From Prolixibacteraceae bacterium (GTDB lineage Bacteria > Bacteroidota > Bacteroidia > Bacteroidales > Prolixibacteraceae), in the NCBI GenBank assembly GCA_025210775.1, contig JAOARB010000013.1:248001-312000 (forward strand): DNA of 64,000 nucleotides, in the 5' to 3' direction. How positions within the stretch are numbered: the stretch's first letter is position 1; every line of letters begins with the position of its first letter. The notes under the pieces were generated by a model. It did no database searches. It was given only the letters and a program-made list of their open reading frames with translations, and was not told the origin of the DNA. Shown here piece by piece: positions 19,339-29,526 of the stretch. The position numbers were made by a program, and so were the translations under genes.

Positions 19339-19371
19339 AAGAATGTATGTAGCAATACCACATACATTCTT
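19339..19371 (-). terminator. Intercistronic hairpin between SusD and the glycan-binding protein
   Basis: A perfect 12-bp inverted repeat (AAGAATGTATGT at 19339-19350, ACATACATTCTT at 19360-19371) fills the 77-bp gap. There is no T-tract on the transcribed minus strand, so it more likely stabilises or attenuates the SusC-SusD mRNA than terminates it fully. Confidence 0.45.
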
Positions 19372-19390
19372 TTATTTGAATAGTTAAATA

Positions 19391-20941
19391 TTAGTATCCT
19401 TGATTCTGATCAGAAGCAGAAATATTCGGATTCGATGTAATCTCTGTTGCAGGAATAGGGAAAACCATAATTCTAGCATTGTCAGGATATTCAACATCTC
19501 TTAGTTTAGTGAAATCATATGCAGCGGTATTGTTATGTGCATCAATCACATGAGATTTAAAATAATCATAGCCACGTCTACGAACATTAAACCAATCCTG
19601 ACCCTCTCCTAACAATTCGAATTGGTATTCAGACATGATTTTTTCTCTAAACTGGTCTTGTGTCAATCCACTCCAATCAGCAGGTTCTGTAGAAGGTGTA
19701 TCTGCTGAACTTCTTGCGCGACTTAAAACCTCATTAACATATGCATATGCATTCGCTGGTCCATTCAGTTCGTTTTCAATTTCAGCCAACATCAATAACA
19801 AGTCACTATATCTAAAAATCACCAAATTCATATTGGTATTATAGTTTAGTGCCATGGTGTTTTTGATGAAATATTTAGCCAAGAAAGGGTAACTCTTATC
19901 TTTATTGTTTCTAGCAGTAAAAACTGGATAAGTCTTCTGTAGTGTTGCTTTTCCTGTAGCATTATATTTCAACCATTCAGTTTGGAAAGTTGCAGCCAAA
20001 CGAGGATCAGTGGCATAAGCAGTCGAATGTTGATCATACTGCTCAATATTTGGCTTAATACGTCCCCAAACACTTCTACCTAAGTTACCATTAGAAGCGG
20101 TATAAAGTTGGTAATGGCGAAGAGTATTCTCCACGTTACCAGCGATTTCAAATATCGACTCTGAAGTATAATTACTACTCTCTTCGAACCATAAGCTACG
20201 ATAGTCATCCACCAAAGAGTAGTTACCATAAACAAGGATCGCCTCATCGTATGCTTTCTTCCAATAATCTGTTTCACCAGCAATCTGATTTCCAGCCAAA
20301 GTCATATAGACCTTAGCCAATAACATACTTGCGGCATAAGTAGAAGGTCGTCCATTGATATTAGAAGGATCCAATTTCTCTTTCGCAGCCAATGCATCAG
20401 CAATAATCTGAACATAGATCTCTTCAGCACTATTTAGTTGAGAATTCACATTGGTACTTGAAGCAGGCGCAAGACGCAATGGAGCTTTACCATACAAACG
20501 CACCAAATTGAAATAAGTAAATGCACGAAGAAAATAAGCTTGTCCAACGACATCACGAACTTTCTCTTTATCTAAATCACTATTCTCTACTCCTACAATA
20601 AGATCATTACATCTCTCTATGGTACGGTAAAAACCTTTCCAAACATTCTCAACATAAGTCTGAGATGGAAGTGGATTCAAAGATGCAATATCTTTCAAGT
20701 TGGCATCTTTACCAGTAGTAAATAAGCCAGAACCTAAGGCTGTCAAATGATGGTAATCTGCACCCCAATAATTAAAATCGGCAACACTAGAATAACAACC
20801 ATTCAGCACAGTATTCACCCCCTCCACATCAGAGAACAGCACTTCAGAAGAAGGGAACGTTGGATGTTCTTCCAATGAACAAGAACCAAGAAGAAGTCCA
20901 ATGAAGGTGAATGATAATATATGTTTTATATTGAATTTCAT
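19391..20941 (-). CDS. SusD/RagB-family outer-membrane glycan-binding lipoprotein
   Basis: This is a SusD-like lipoprotein that caps the SusC transporter and captures oligosaccharides at the cell surface. The signal ends in a lipobox (LLGSC, Cys21). The helical TPR-like fold signature is visible: NTVLNGCYSSVADFNYWG, VWKGFYRTIERCNDLI, GQAYFLRAFTYFNLVRLYG, and the C-terminal FRYSDLLLMLAEIENELNG with RREGYDYF-like RRRGYDYFKSH and IPATEITSNPN. At 516 residues it is of normal length. It starts 19 bp after the SusC stop codon, so they form one transcript. Its pairing with GH9, GH5 and sulfatases makes a sulfated beta-glycan the likely ligand (inference). Confidence 0.93.
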   Translation of the reverse strand: MKFNIKHILSFTFIGLLLGSCSLEEHPTFPSSEVLFSDVEGVNTVLNGCYSSVADFNYWGADYHHLTALGSGLFTTGKDANLKDIASLNPLPSQTYVENVWKGFYRTIERCNDLIVGVENSDLDKEKVRDVVGQAYFLRAFTYFNLVRLYGKAPLRLAPASSTNVNSQLNSAEEIYVQIIADALAAKEKLDPSNINGRPSTYAASMLLAKVYMTLAGNQIAGETDYWKKAYDEAILVYGNYSLVDDYRSLWFEESSNYTSESIFEIAGNVENTLRHYQLYTASNGNLGRSVWGRIKPNIEQYDQHSTAYATDPRLAATFQTEWLKYNATGKATLQKTYPVFTARNNKDKSYPFLAKYFIKNTMALNYNTNMNLVIFRYSDLLLMLAEIENELNGPANAYAYVNEVLSRARSSADTPSTEPADWSGLTQDQFREKIMSEYQFELLGEGQDWFNVRRRGYDYFKSHVIDAHNNTAAYDFTKLRDVEYPDNARIMVFPIPATEITSNPNISASDQNQGY

Positions 20942-20960
20942 AATCTATATTTTTTGCTCC

Positions 20961-23900
20961 TTAAAATGTAATATTTAAACCAACCAAAAAGCTTCGTGCA
21001 TTAGGGGTTCCTGTCCAGTCGACACCCATAATTGTTCCATCATACATAAAACTAGTTACTTGTGGATCGTATCCGCTGTAGTTTGTAACAGTAAACAGGT
21101 TACGTCCAGTAACATATAGGTTCACTTTACTAAGACCGAAAGCATGCACTGGGAAATCATATCCTAATGTGATGTTACTCATTCTAAAGTAACTTCCATC
21201 CTCTACAATTCTATCGGTAAAGATCTCATTCAAATCATACCCTACACGAGGAGCATTATTCATAGGAGTTGCTTCTCTCCATGCGTTATAATAAGTATCC
21301 GCAAGAACATTCTTACTATTACCTTCAGCATAAGCGATCTCCATCGAATTACCATTAACAATTTGATTACCATACACACCTTCAAAAAGAGCACTTAATG
21401 TCCAGTTCTTATAGTTCACATTTAAGTTAAAACCATAAGTAAAATCTGGGTTAGGGTCTCCAATAAAAGTTCTATCTAGAGCATTAATGTTACCATCTCC
21501 ATTTTGATCAACAAAACGAACATCACCAGGAACATTCGCATTTCCATTATAAGTAGGTCCTTGAGCCGCTTCATCCGCAGAATGATAAATACCATTGGTT
21601 TGGTATCCCCAAAGCATTCCAACAGCTTGTCCTTCCATAAAAATATTAGCAGGAGCCTTGAAATAAGTACCCGTAGACACGTTGTTACCCAAATAGAATA
21701 CTTCTTGTGATTCAGCACCGTCAATCCATACATTAGAAGGAGCCAATCCCAATTCAAGCACTTTATTACGGTTAAAAGAGATATGACCACCCATCATAAT
21801 TGAAAGGTCTTTTTTATCCACAATCACCCCGTCCAAAGAAAGTTCCAATCCACGGTTTTCAATCTCCCCTCTATTGATCGGCATAGAAGCAAAACCATTT
21901 GAAGGTCCAATTTGAATTTGTTGTAGAAGGTCTTTGGTTCTCTTATAATAAACATCGGCCGTCAAAGAAAGTCGTCCTTTAAAGAAAGACATATCCAAAC
22001 CAGCATTATACTGACTTGTTGTTTCCCATGTCAAATCAGGATTCGAAATATTAGAACCAACATTACCAATGATAGTATTGTCATTAACATCTGTATAGTA
22101 AACAGTATTGTAGTTTTTAAGAGTACTATAAGGATTGATGGCTTGATTACCTGTTTGTCCCCATCCCATTCTAAATTTAAGATTCTCAAAAACATTCAGA
22201 TCTTTAACAAAATCTTCTTCAATCATTCTCCATGCAAATGCAGCTGCTGGGAAATATCCAAATTTATTACCATCGGCAAATTTTGAAGCACCATCAGCAC
22301 GGAAACTGGCAGTGAAGACATACTTATCAATAAAGCTATAGTTTACACGACCAAGGAAAGAAAGAATTGATTGATCTGCAGTTACTAGATCATAAGGTTG
22401 TGTAATAATACGACCCAATTCAGGAGCATCGATACCCAAAGATTTAATTGGGAAATCGGTTACTTCATAAACAGAAGCTTGCGAATGAGATCCATCATAA
22501 GTTACACCAACCGTAGCATTAATACGATCTCTCTTACGAAGATTCTTACTAAACATCAAAAGGTTATCGATAGTATAAGAATAACGATCCAAAGTAGACA
22601 TTGCTAAAGCACCATTCTCTTTTTGACCTTTAAAAACGCCAGTATCCCAAAAACGTGATCTATCCTTATTACGATAATCCAGTCCAGCTTGGACTTTATA
22701 TTTCAAACTATTTGTAATCTCATAAGTTAAAGAAGAAGAGGCATTAATTCTTAACTCTTTAGTTTGATCATCATAATCGGTTAACCATGCATATGGGTTA
22801 GAGACATCTAAATCCAAATCATCACTATCTTCTGATTCATATCCCACAAGAGGAGTATAGGAAATCACCTGTTTTGTAAAACTTCGGTTTCCTCCTGATT
22901 TACTGCCAGACTGAGCAAAACTTCCATTTTGATACATCATAGACATTCTAGTATCTAATTTCAGATTATCAGTCAATTCATTGGTCATATTCAAACGAAT
23001 ATCACCTTGTTTGATTCTTGAAGATTCTACTATTCCTCGTTGATCTGCAAAACCAGCAGAGAAATAATAATTTGACTTTTTACTTTTTCCACTAACAGTA
23101 ACACCTTCTGTATGGGTCAATCCCATTTCATAGATTTCATCTTGCCAATTCTTATCTTCATATGGTGTTTCTGAAATCACTGGACTCTCAAGACCAGTAT
23201 TGTCATCTGTTTTGTAAGAGATGTTATAGACCTGATCTCCATTTACCTGAAAATTAACTCTATTCCCCTCTTGCATTGCTGTTTCATTACGATACTTCGC
23301 ATAACCAACGCCATCAAGCATATCAAGCTTTTTTGAGATCCATGAAAATTCCATAGAACCATAAGCATTAATCACTGCTTTTCCCTTGTTGTTCTTTCCT
23401 TGTTTCGTAGTAATCAAAACAACACCATTGGCACCACGTGATCCATAAATAGCAGTAGCAGAAGCATCCTTAAGAATCTCAATACTCTCGATATCTCTTG
23501 GATTAAGACCTGTAAGACCATTTTGTGGAGATTGCAACTCATTGGCATCTGTTGAAGCATCAAGAACATCCTCTCCTGCAGAACTGATAATCACACCATC
23601 CACAACATAAAGTGGTTCGTTATTACCTCTAAGACTATTCGTACCACGAATACGAACACTCACTGCACCACCAGGGGACCCTGGATTAGAAACGACTTGA
23701 ACTCCAGAAGAACGCCCTTGTAATAAAGCATCCACACTAGAATATTGTCTTGCAACATTATCCGACTCCTTCACTTTCGAGATAGATCCTGTCACATCAC
23801 GTTTACGAACTTCACCGTAACCAACCACAACAATTTCATCTAAGGCTTCAGTAGAAGTTTTCAATATAATATCCATCACCTTCTTCGTTCCCACTTTCCT

Positions 23901-24143
23901 AAATTGGTTCTTAAAACCAACAAAAGAGAAACGTAACACCGTCTCTTCATTAGGAACTTGAATAGAGTAATTTCCATTAATATCGGTTATGGTACTTTTG
24001 GTAGTACCTTTAATTAACACGTTCACTCCGGGTAGAGTTACTCCTTCAGTATCGCTCACTTTTCCTGTTACTCTAATTTGGGCATAGGACTGGAAACCCA
24101 AAAACAGAAATAGAAGCATCATCTTAAGTTGTTTCATTGACAT
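20961..24143 (-). CDS. SusC/RagA-family TonB-dependent outer-membrane transporter
   Basis: This is a SusC-like importer of oligosaccharides, first gene of the sulfatase PUL. A signal peptide (to about residue 21, SYAQ) is followed by a CarboxypepD_reg-like domain (about 24-95, VTGKVSDTEGVTLPGVNVLIKGTT), a TonB-box region DEIVVVGYGEVRKRD, a plug domain with LQGRSSGVQV, GAVSVRIRGTNSL and ATAIYGSRGANGVVLITTKQG, and a 22-strand barrel ending in SFLVGLNITF. There is no STN domain, which agrees with control by the divergent two-component regulator rather than an anti-sigma factor. Either the first ATG or one two codons later may be the start. The C-terminal Phe is typical of barrel proteins. Confidence 0.95.
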   Translation of the reverse strand: MSMKQLKMMLLFLFLGFQSYAQIRVTGKVSDTEGVTLPGVNVLIKGTTKSTITDINGNYSIQVPNEETVLRFSFVGFKNQFRKVGTKKVMDIILKTSTEALDEIVVVGYGEVRKRDVTGSISKVKESDNVARQYSSVDALLQGRSSGVQVVSNPGSPGGAVSVRIRGTNSLRGNNEPLYVVDGVIISSAGEDVLDASTDANELQSPQNGLTGLNPRDIESIEILKDASATAIYGSRGANGVVLITTKQGKNNKGKAVINAYGSMEFSWISKKLDMLDGVGYAKYRNETAMQEGNRVNFQVNGDQVYNISYKTDDNTGLESPVISETPYEDKNWQDEIYEMGLTHTEGVTVSGKSKKSNYYFSAGFADQRGIVESSRIKQGDIRLNMTNELTDNLKLDTRMSMMYQNGSFAQSGSKSGGNRSFTKQVISYTPLVGYESEDSDDLDLDVSNPYAWLTDYDDQTKELRINASSSLTYEITNSLKYKVQAGLDYRNKDRSRFWDTGVFKGQKENGALAMSTLDRYSYTIDNLLMFSKNLRKRDRINATVGVTYDGSHSQASVYEVTDFPIKSLGIDAPELGRIITQPYDLVTADQSILSFLGRVNYSFIDKYVFTASFRADGASKFADGNKFGYFPAAAFAWRMIEEDFVKDLNVFENLKFRMGWGQTGNQAINPYSTLKNYNTVYYTDVNDNTIIGNVGSNISNPDLTWETTSQYNAGLDMSFFKGRLSLTADVYYKRTKDLLQQIQIGPSNGFASMPINRGEIENRGLELSLDGVIVDKKDLSIMMGGHISFNRNKVLELGLAPSNVWIDGAESQEVFYLGNNVSTGTYFKAPANIFMEGQAVGMLWGYQTNGIYHSADEAAQGPTYNGNANVPGDVRFVDQNGDGNINALDRTFIGDPNPDFTYGFNLNVNYKNWTLSALFEGVYGNQIVNGNSMEIAYAEGNSKNVLADTYYNAWREATPMNNAPRVGYDLNEIFTDRIVEDGSYFRMSNITLGYDFPVHAFGLSKVNLYVTGRNLFTVTNYSGYDPQVTSFMYDGTIMGVDWTGTPNARSFLVGLNITF

Positions 24144-24699
24144 TAGATTTAATTAGTTTACATCTGCTAAATAAGTTATCCTACCACGGAAACAAGTTCA
24201 TTCATAGTTCTAAAACCTTAAATTAACGTTCATCACACGTTCCACTAATCGAAACACCACCTTCTTACACACTGACTATCAACACATAAGACTTCCTAAA
24301 ATTGACAACTCCAACAAACACAACCTTTAAGATCTCTCATTGGAAAATATCATTTCATAAAACATAGAACTCCAATTATTATATGAGAAATAAGTTACGA
24401 AATCCCACCTACTACAACTATTAACACAAGATAATAGTTGTAAATTAATGGTAATTTCATCTCCATCTAATTATTAAAATATAGTTTTTAGACTCCCTTT
24501 TTTGTTGGTTTATCGTTCATAGAGGTAGGGGAAACGTTCTTTTACCAAACAACATCAACTATTTTACAGCTCATTAGTTATATTTGTTATAAGCTGAAAA
24601 CAAAAACAAAACAGAATGTTTCCATCAGACGGTTTGCTTAATAAAAAAGGAGACTGCATGATTTGTAAAATGAATGAAAGCATTTAAATATTTGAAACT
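24144..24699. promoter_or_regulatory. Divergent control region between SusC and the two-component regulator
   Basis: This 556-bp gene-free spacer must contain the promoters for both the leftward SusC operon and the rightward sensor gene. On the plus strand TATATTTG at 24579-24586 matches the Bacteroidota -7 consensus TAnnTTTG, about 115 bp before the sensor start; a -33 partner is not clear. No obvious box was found for SusC, and no strong operator repeat was recognised. Confidence 0.5.
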
Positions 24700-27600
24700 A
24701 TGCAAAAACAAATATCGCTCGTTACCATCTTGATTCTTTTCCTCACCCTCTCTTTAAAGGGAATGGAATTGCGTCATTTAACCATTCATAAAGGACTTAG
24801 TAACAACATTGTTTATTCAATAGGAAAAGATCCTAAAGGATTGATGTGGTTTGGAACAAGAAATGGTGTGGATAGATACGATGGGATCCATTTTAAACAT
24901 TATAATCTTTCCACCAATGACTCCTTCAATTCTGAAACCAGTGTAGGAAAGACACTCCTTATCGATAAACAAGGAACGATATGGGTTGGAACACTCAATG
25001 GTCTTTTCACCTATGATGCAAAAAAAGATAAGTTCCTTAGAGTGTTAGGTAAAAACAAATCTGAAATTGCTTCACTTCGTATCAACGTAATCAAACAAGA
25101 TTTTAATGGGAATATCCTTATAGGGGCAGATAATACAGCTTACATCTTTAATCCAACAGAGGATACATTAATTAAGATAAGGGAGATAAATACTCCAGTA
25201 ATCTCTATTCTTCCATTTGATCATCAACATTTCATTATTGGAACGAACAATGGAATCTTTAAAATTAACACCAACAACTATCGTATTGGACCAATAAGTG
25301 ACAAGAAAGCCATTGCAGACAAGTTGTCAAACGCCTATTGCAACTATATCTTCCAAGACAAGACCAATAGAATATGGCTATGTACAATCAATAAAGGAGT
25401 ATACATCTGGACCCCAAAAACAGATAAAATAGAGAAAAGTATTCCTCTATCTAAAACCATTACCAAGGGAGTGTGGATAAAAAAAATCATTGAACTAAAA
25501 TCTAACAACTTCCTAATAGGTGTAGATGGAAACGGGGTATATATTGTAAATCAAAAGTTTGAAATAAAATCTCAATTTAACCACAATGAAAACAAACCTA
25601 ATTCACTGAGCAATAATGGTGTATACGATCTTCTAAAAGATGATGCCAATCGTATTTGGATTGCTACTTATGGTGGTGGAGTGAATATATATGATCCAAA
25701 CTACCTTCCGTTTAAACCCATACAGCATATCATAAACACAAAAAACTCTTTAAGTAACAATACAGGACGTGCGGTGTTAGAGGATACCAAAGGAGATCTT
25801 TGGTTTGGTACAAAAAAAGGAATCAGTATTCTTAATCGAAAGAACAAAAAATGGAAACATTTTTATAACCACGAAAACAACAAAAACCTTCTAGGCAGCA
25901 ATACCATATTAACGATTGAACAAATCAACAATAACGAAGTATGGGTTGGAAGCTATGGTGGAGGAATAGACAAGATAAACATCAATTCTGGTAAAATAGA
26001 GCCCGTTTTTAAAGGAGAAGAGTTAGAACAAAACGAAGGAACCATCTATGTATATAAGATCTTAAAAGACAAAGATGGAAATGTATGGATCGGGTCTATT
26101 AGGGGTAAACTACTTAAATATAACCCTAAAAATAGAAAATTAACCTCCTATCCTATATACAGTGTACAAAACATCTATGAAGGACGAAACAATGTACTTT
26201 ATCTTGGATGTAGAGAAGGATTCTTTCTTTTCAATAAAGACAGTGGAGAATATAAACTTTTTCTACCAAACAAAGAATACCCCGATGCCATCAGTAGCAA
26301 TGCCTGTTTCTGTTTTCACGAAGACAAACAAGGGCAAGTATATATCGGTACCGAAGGGGGTGGTTTAAATATCTTTGACCCCAAAACAGAGAAATTCAAA
26401 CATTACACCCAAGAAGATGGGTTGCCATCTAACACCATCTATGGTATCTTGCCAGATCCCAAAGGACGATTATGGCTTAGTACCACTAATGGACTATCTC
26501 TTTTTGATCCACAAAAAGAGAAATTCACCAATTACGATATCGCTGATGGACTATCCATAAAAGAGTTCAATTACGGTACTTCATGTGTCACCACAGCGGG
26601 GGAACTTATCTTCGGAGGAGAGAGTGGATTTGTAATGTTTAATCCATTAAAGATGAAAAAGGTATCCTTAAACCCTAAGCTCTATTTCACAGACTTTAAG
26701 ATATCCAATAAATCTTTAGCCATTGGAGAAGAAGGAACACCTTTACAAAAACATATTGATCTAACAAAAGTGATTGTATTGGACTACCAACAAAACTCAT
26801 TCTCTTTTGATTTTATCGGAATCAACTACACCAATCCTATAAAGAACAGATATTCATGGAAACTAGAGAATTTTGAGAAAGAGTGGACTCCAGCCTCTTC
26901 TTCTTCAAGAGCTACCTATACCAATATTCCTCCTGGCACCTACACGTTTAAAGTAAGAGCCAGCAACCTACAAGATGGATGGAATGGCAAAGAGAGACAG
27001 ATTACCATCAAAGTAAATCCTCCTTTCTGGCAAACCTATTGGGCTTATGGGGTATATATTATTCTATTTATTGGTTTGGCTGATTTTGTGCTTAAGTTTA
27101 TGAAGATCCGACTGCAAGAGAAACACTCTAACGAAAAGATCCAATTCTTTATCAATGTAGCACACGATCTAAAAACACCATTAACGTTAATTAAATCTCC
27201 TCTTACAAGTTTATCTTCAAGAGACGATTTGTCGGATCAAGATGCCGAATTAATCAGCATGGCACTGAAGAATGTAGACAAGTTACATACGCATTTCACT
27301 CAGCTACTAGATTTTCAAAAAGCGGAAATGAAGAAAATACAGATGCAAGTCACCAGACACAATCTTGTTGAGCATCTATCAGAAATATCAGTTTCATTTA
27401 AACCTTTATTGGAGAAAAAGAGACTTCAATTCCAACTTCTATCCCATCATCAAGAAATTGGACTGTGGTACGATAAACTTAAATTTGATAAGATTTTCTA
27501 CAATCTAATCTCTAATGCGATTAAATACACTCCCGAAGAGGGGAACATTAGCATTAAGATAGATCTTTCGCGAAATCATTGTATCATTAAAGTTAAAGAC

Positions 27601-28686
27601 AGCGGCATTGGTATTCCAGAAAATCAACAAGAGAATATCTTTAAACGATACTATCGTGCAACCAATGCAATCAATTCAGAAGAGACTGGTAGTGGTGTTG
27701 GATTGCTTCTAGTAAAGCAGCTTGTAAAACAACATTCTGGAACCATTAGCTTTGTGAGTAAACCAGGAGAAGGCACTTGTTTTACTTTAAAATTTAAATT
27801 TGGCAACAAACATTTCAAGGAAGCCGATCTAATAGAAGAACAACCTAAAGAAAAGTATATTCCTGTATTTAAAACTTCGGTTAAGCAAGTGTCGGAAGAA
27901 GAAAAAGAGAACAATCAAACTCTTAATGAAGACGATAATAGACCAAAACTATTATTAGTAGAAGATAGCAAAGAGCTGAGTACTTTTCTGGGAAATGAAC
28001 TTAGCGAAGACTATCAAGTTTTACATGCATCGAATGGACAAGAAGGGTTAGATATAATCAAAGAAACAGAACCAGACATTATTGTATCCGACATTATGAT
28101 GCCAGTAATGGATGGTAGAGTTTTCTGTACCCACCTTAAGAAGAATATCGAAACATGTCATATTCCAATTATATTGGTTACAGCACTAACCTCTTCAGAT
28201 TACAAAATCGAGGGATATGAGCTTGGAGCTGATGGTTATATTGAAAAGCCATTTGATCTACGTATCCTAAAATCAAAGATTTCAAATCTGCTGAACTCTC
28301 ATAAAACATTAAAAGAGAAATTCCTTAAACAAGAGGATAGCAGTGAAAAGATCAACTATAAAAATGAGCTCGATCAAGAGTTTATTCAAAAATGTATGGA
28401 CATTGTAAATCAAAACTTAGACAACTCCTCTTTCACAGTAGAAGAGTTTAGTAAGCAACTGTTTATGAGCCGTCCAGTATTGTATCGTAAGCTTAAGGCT
28501 TTGACAGATCAATCGCCTCAAGATTTCGTAAAAATCATAAGATTAAAGAAAGCAGCAGAATTGATAAAAACAGGCAAATTTAGTATCAGCGAAATAGCCT
28601 ATAATACAGGATTCTCTGACCCAAAATACTTTAGTACCTCTTTTAAAAAGTTCTTTGGTGTCAGCCCAAGTAAATACGACAATTAA
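24700..28686 (+). CDS. Hybrid two-component system regulator (HTCS)
   Basis: This one-protein sensor and transcription factor is the probable regulator of the sulfatase PUL. Domains in order: signal peptide (1-20); about 14 propeller repeats of the Reg_prop type (WFGT, WVGT, WIGS and similar) to about residue 660; a Y_Y_Y domain (about 690-773, ending TIKVNPPFW); one membrane helix (782-799); a HisKA domain with phospho-accepting His822 in AHDLKTPLTLI; an ATPase domain (NLISNAIKYTP, VKDSGIGIP, GSGVGLLLVKQLV); a receiver with Asp1131 in VSDIMMPVMDG; and a C-terminal AraC-type helix-turn-helix (about 1225-1328, ending FGVSPSKYDN). The propeller would bind an oligosaccharide in the periplasm. 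It is transcribed away from SusC and is followed by a terminator. Confidence 0.95.
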   Translation: MQKQISLVTILILFLTLSLKGMELRHLTIHKGLSNNIVYSIGKDPKGLMWFGTRNGVDRYDGIHFKHYNLSTNDSFNSETSVGKTLLIDKQGTIWVGTLNGLFTYDAKKDKFLRVLGKNKSEIASLRINVIKQDFNGNILIGADNTAYIFNPTEDTLIKIREINTPVISILPFDHQHFIIGTNNGIFKINTNNYRIGPISDKKAIADKLSNAYCNYIFQDKTNRIWLCTINKGVYIWTPKTDKIEKSIPLSKTITKGVWIKKIIELKSNNFLIGVDGNGVYIVNQKFEIKSQFNHNENKPNSLSNNGVYDLLKDDANRIWIATYGGGVNIYDPNYLPFKPIQHIINTKNSLSNNTGRAVLEDTKGDLWFGTKKGISILNRKNKKWKHFYNHENNKNLLGSNTILTIEQINNNEVWVGSYGGGIDKININSGKIEPVFKGEELEQNEGTIYVYKILKDKDGNVWIGSIRGKLLKYNPKNRKLTSYPIYSVQNIYEGRNNVLYLGCREGFFLFNKDSGEYKLFLPNKEYPDAISSNACFCFHEDKQGQVYIGTEGGGLNIFDPKTEKFKHYTQEDGLPSNTIYGILPDPKGRLWLSTTNGLSLFDPQKEKFTNYDIADGLSIKEFNYGTSCVTTAGELIFGGESGFVMFNPLKMKKVSLNPKLYFTDFKISNKSLAIGEEGTPLQKHIDLTKVIVLDYQQNSFSFDFIGINYTNPIKNRYSWKLENFEKEWTPASSSSRATYTNIPPGTYTFKVRASNLQDGWNGKERQITIKVNPPFWQTYWAYGVYIILFIGLADFVLKFMKIRLQEKHSNEKIQFFINVAHDLKTPLTLIKSPLTSLSSRDDLSDQDAELISMALKNVDKLHTHFTQLLDFQKAEMKKIQMQVTRHNLVEHLSEISVSFKPLLEKKRLQFQLLSHHQEIGLWYDKLKFDKIFYNLISNAIKYTPEEGNISIKIDLSRNHCIIKVKDSGIGIPENQQENIFKRYYRATNAINSEETGSGVGLLLVKQLVKQHSGTISFVSKPGEGTCFTLKFKFGNKHFKEADLIEEQPKEKYIPVFKTSVKQVSEEEKENNQTLNEDDNRPKLLLVEDSKELSTFLGNELSEDYQVLHASNGQEGLDIIKETEPDIIVSDIMMPVMDGRVFCTHLKKNIETCHIPIILVTALTSSDYKIEGYELGADGYIEKPFDLRILKSKISNLLNSHKTLKEKFLKQEDSSEKINYKNELDQEFIQKCMDIVNQNLDNSSFTVEEFSKQLFMSRPVLYRKLKALTDQSPQDFVKIIRLKKAAELIKTGKFSISEIAYNTGFSDPKYFSTSFKKFFGVSPSKYDN

Positions 28687-28703
28687 CAACCTTATGTTTT
28701 AAG

Positions 28704-28737
28704 AAAGGGAATCTCATTTTTGAGGTTCCCTTTTTAG
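28704..28737 (+). terminator. Terminator of the two-component regulator gene
   Basis: A stem GGGAATCTCA/TGAGGTTCCC with a T-rich loop is followed by TTTTT on the plus strand, 21 bp past the stop codon. Confidence 0.85.
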
Positions 28738-28960
28738 ATGCAAAGTTGAACAATACAGAAAAGGAGCCATTTTAACCAGCATATTGGACTTTACTACAAA
28801 AATAAGCAAGACAGAATTTTATTTACATTCCTTTTTACTACAAGAAAAACAGATGGACCTAAAATCTCACTTCCGTTCCTTGTTCGAAACCAACAATTCA
28901 TTCTACTTATGTTCACCACAACCTTATTCTAAGTTCAGATCTGCTTCACCCCCCTTTTAC

Positions 28961-29054
28961 ATCAAATTCACATCAACTTCACTACAAATTCATATCAACT
29001 TCATATTAAGTTCATTTATGCGTTATGATAAAATGAAGTTGATATGAAGTTGAT
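28961..29054 (-). repeat. Iterated 11-bp repeat element, copy 1
   Basis: On the plus strand five successive 11-bp units (ATCAAATTCAC, ATCAACTTCAC, TACAAATTCAT, ATCAACTTCAT, ATTAAGTTCAT; 28961-29015) are followed by a 17-bp core (29016-29032) and two units in opposite orientation (ATGAAGTTGAT twice, 29033-29054). The consensus is ATGAAGTTGAT or its complement. Read on the minus strand it aligns without gaps to the element at 53423-53527, with 55 of 64 bases identical by eye from the core outward. The 11-bp period is close to one helical turn. Function unknown. Confidence 0.75.
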
Positions 29055-29388
29055 ATGGTGATAAATTGAACTCGATGCAATAATAAAATAAAATTATGAT
29101 GTAGTAGGTATTACAATAACATCAGGTTAATATTGATTTAAGTAATATTTGTTACTTAGTAATTTATGATCTGAACTTTAAAAAGAGATCGTTTCAAATA
29201 GAAAGAATAGCCTCAACAGGATCACTAAAAAAAATAGACTACTGTATCCAACTGCTTTATCAAATGAAAGGACCATAAAAGCCCTATTTTGGAATGTCTT
29301 TTGTCCATTTTATTCATAAAACACTCTTAATTACATTTTACAATGTGATTTCATTGGATCACCAATTATCAAAGGAAACAAAGGAGAA

Positions 29389-29425
29389 ATAAAAAGATAG
29401 GGATGCAAAAGCATCCCTATCGGGG
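29389..29425 (-). terminator. Terminator of the two-sulfatase operon
   Basis: A perfect inverted repeat GATAGGGATGC/GCATCCCTATC with an AAAA loop (29396-29421) is followed on the minus strand by TTTTTATTT. It lies about 100 bp past the sulfatase stop codon. Confidence 0.85.
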
Positions 29426-29526
29426 AAAAATAATTAATAATAACCAATTATAAAGAACATCCATTTGTGTTAAACACAAATTAAACAGATGCATGCAATA
29501 CTAACTTGTTTTTAGTAGCACAATTT

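Larger units (their letters stand above)
28687..29526. other. Gene-free spacer with two terminators and an iterated repeat element
   Basis: This 840-bp region between convergent genes contains the terminator of the two-component regulator, copy 1 of the 11-bp iterated element (28961-29054), the terminator of the leftward sulfatase pair and a short palindrome at 29463-29481. A frame open across 28784-29047 runs through the repeat and shows no gene-like features. Confidence 0.6.

Noticed and set aside
28784..29047. 87-codon open frame on the plus strand
   Set aside because: It runs through the 11-bp repeat units, which create repeated similar residues; it has no start context or family features.
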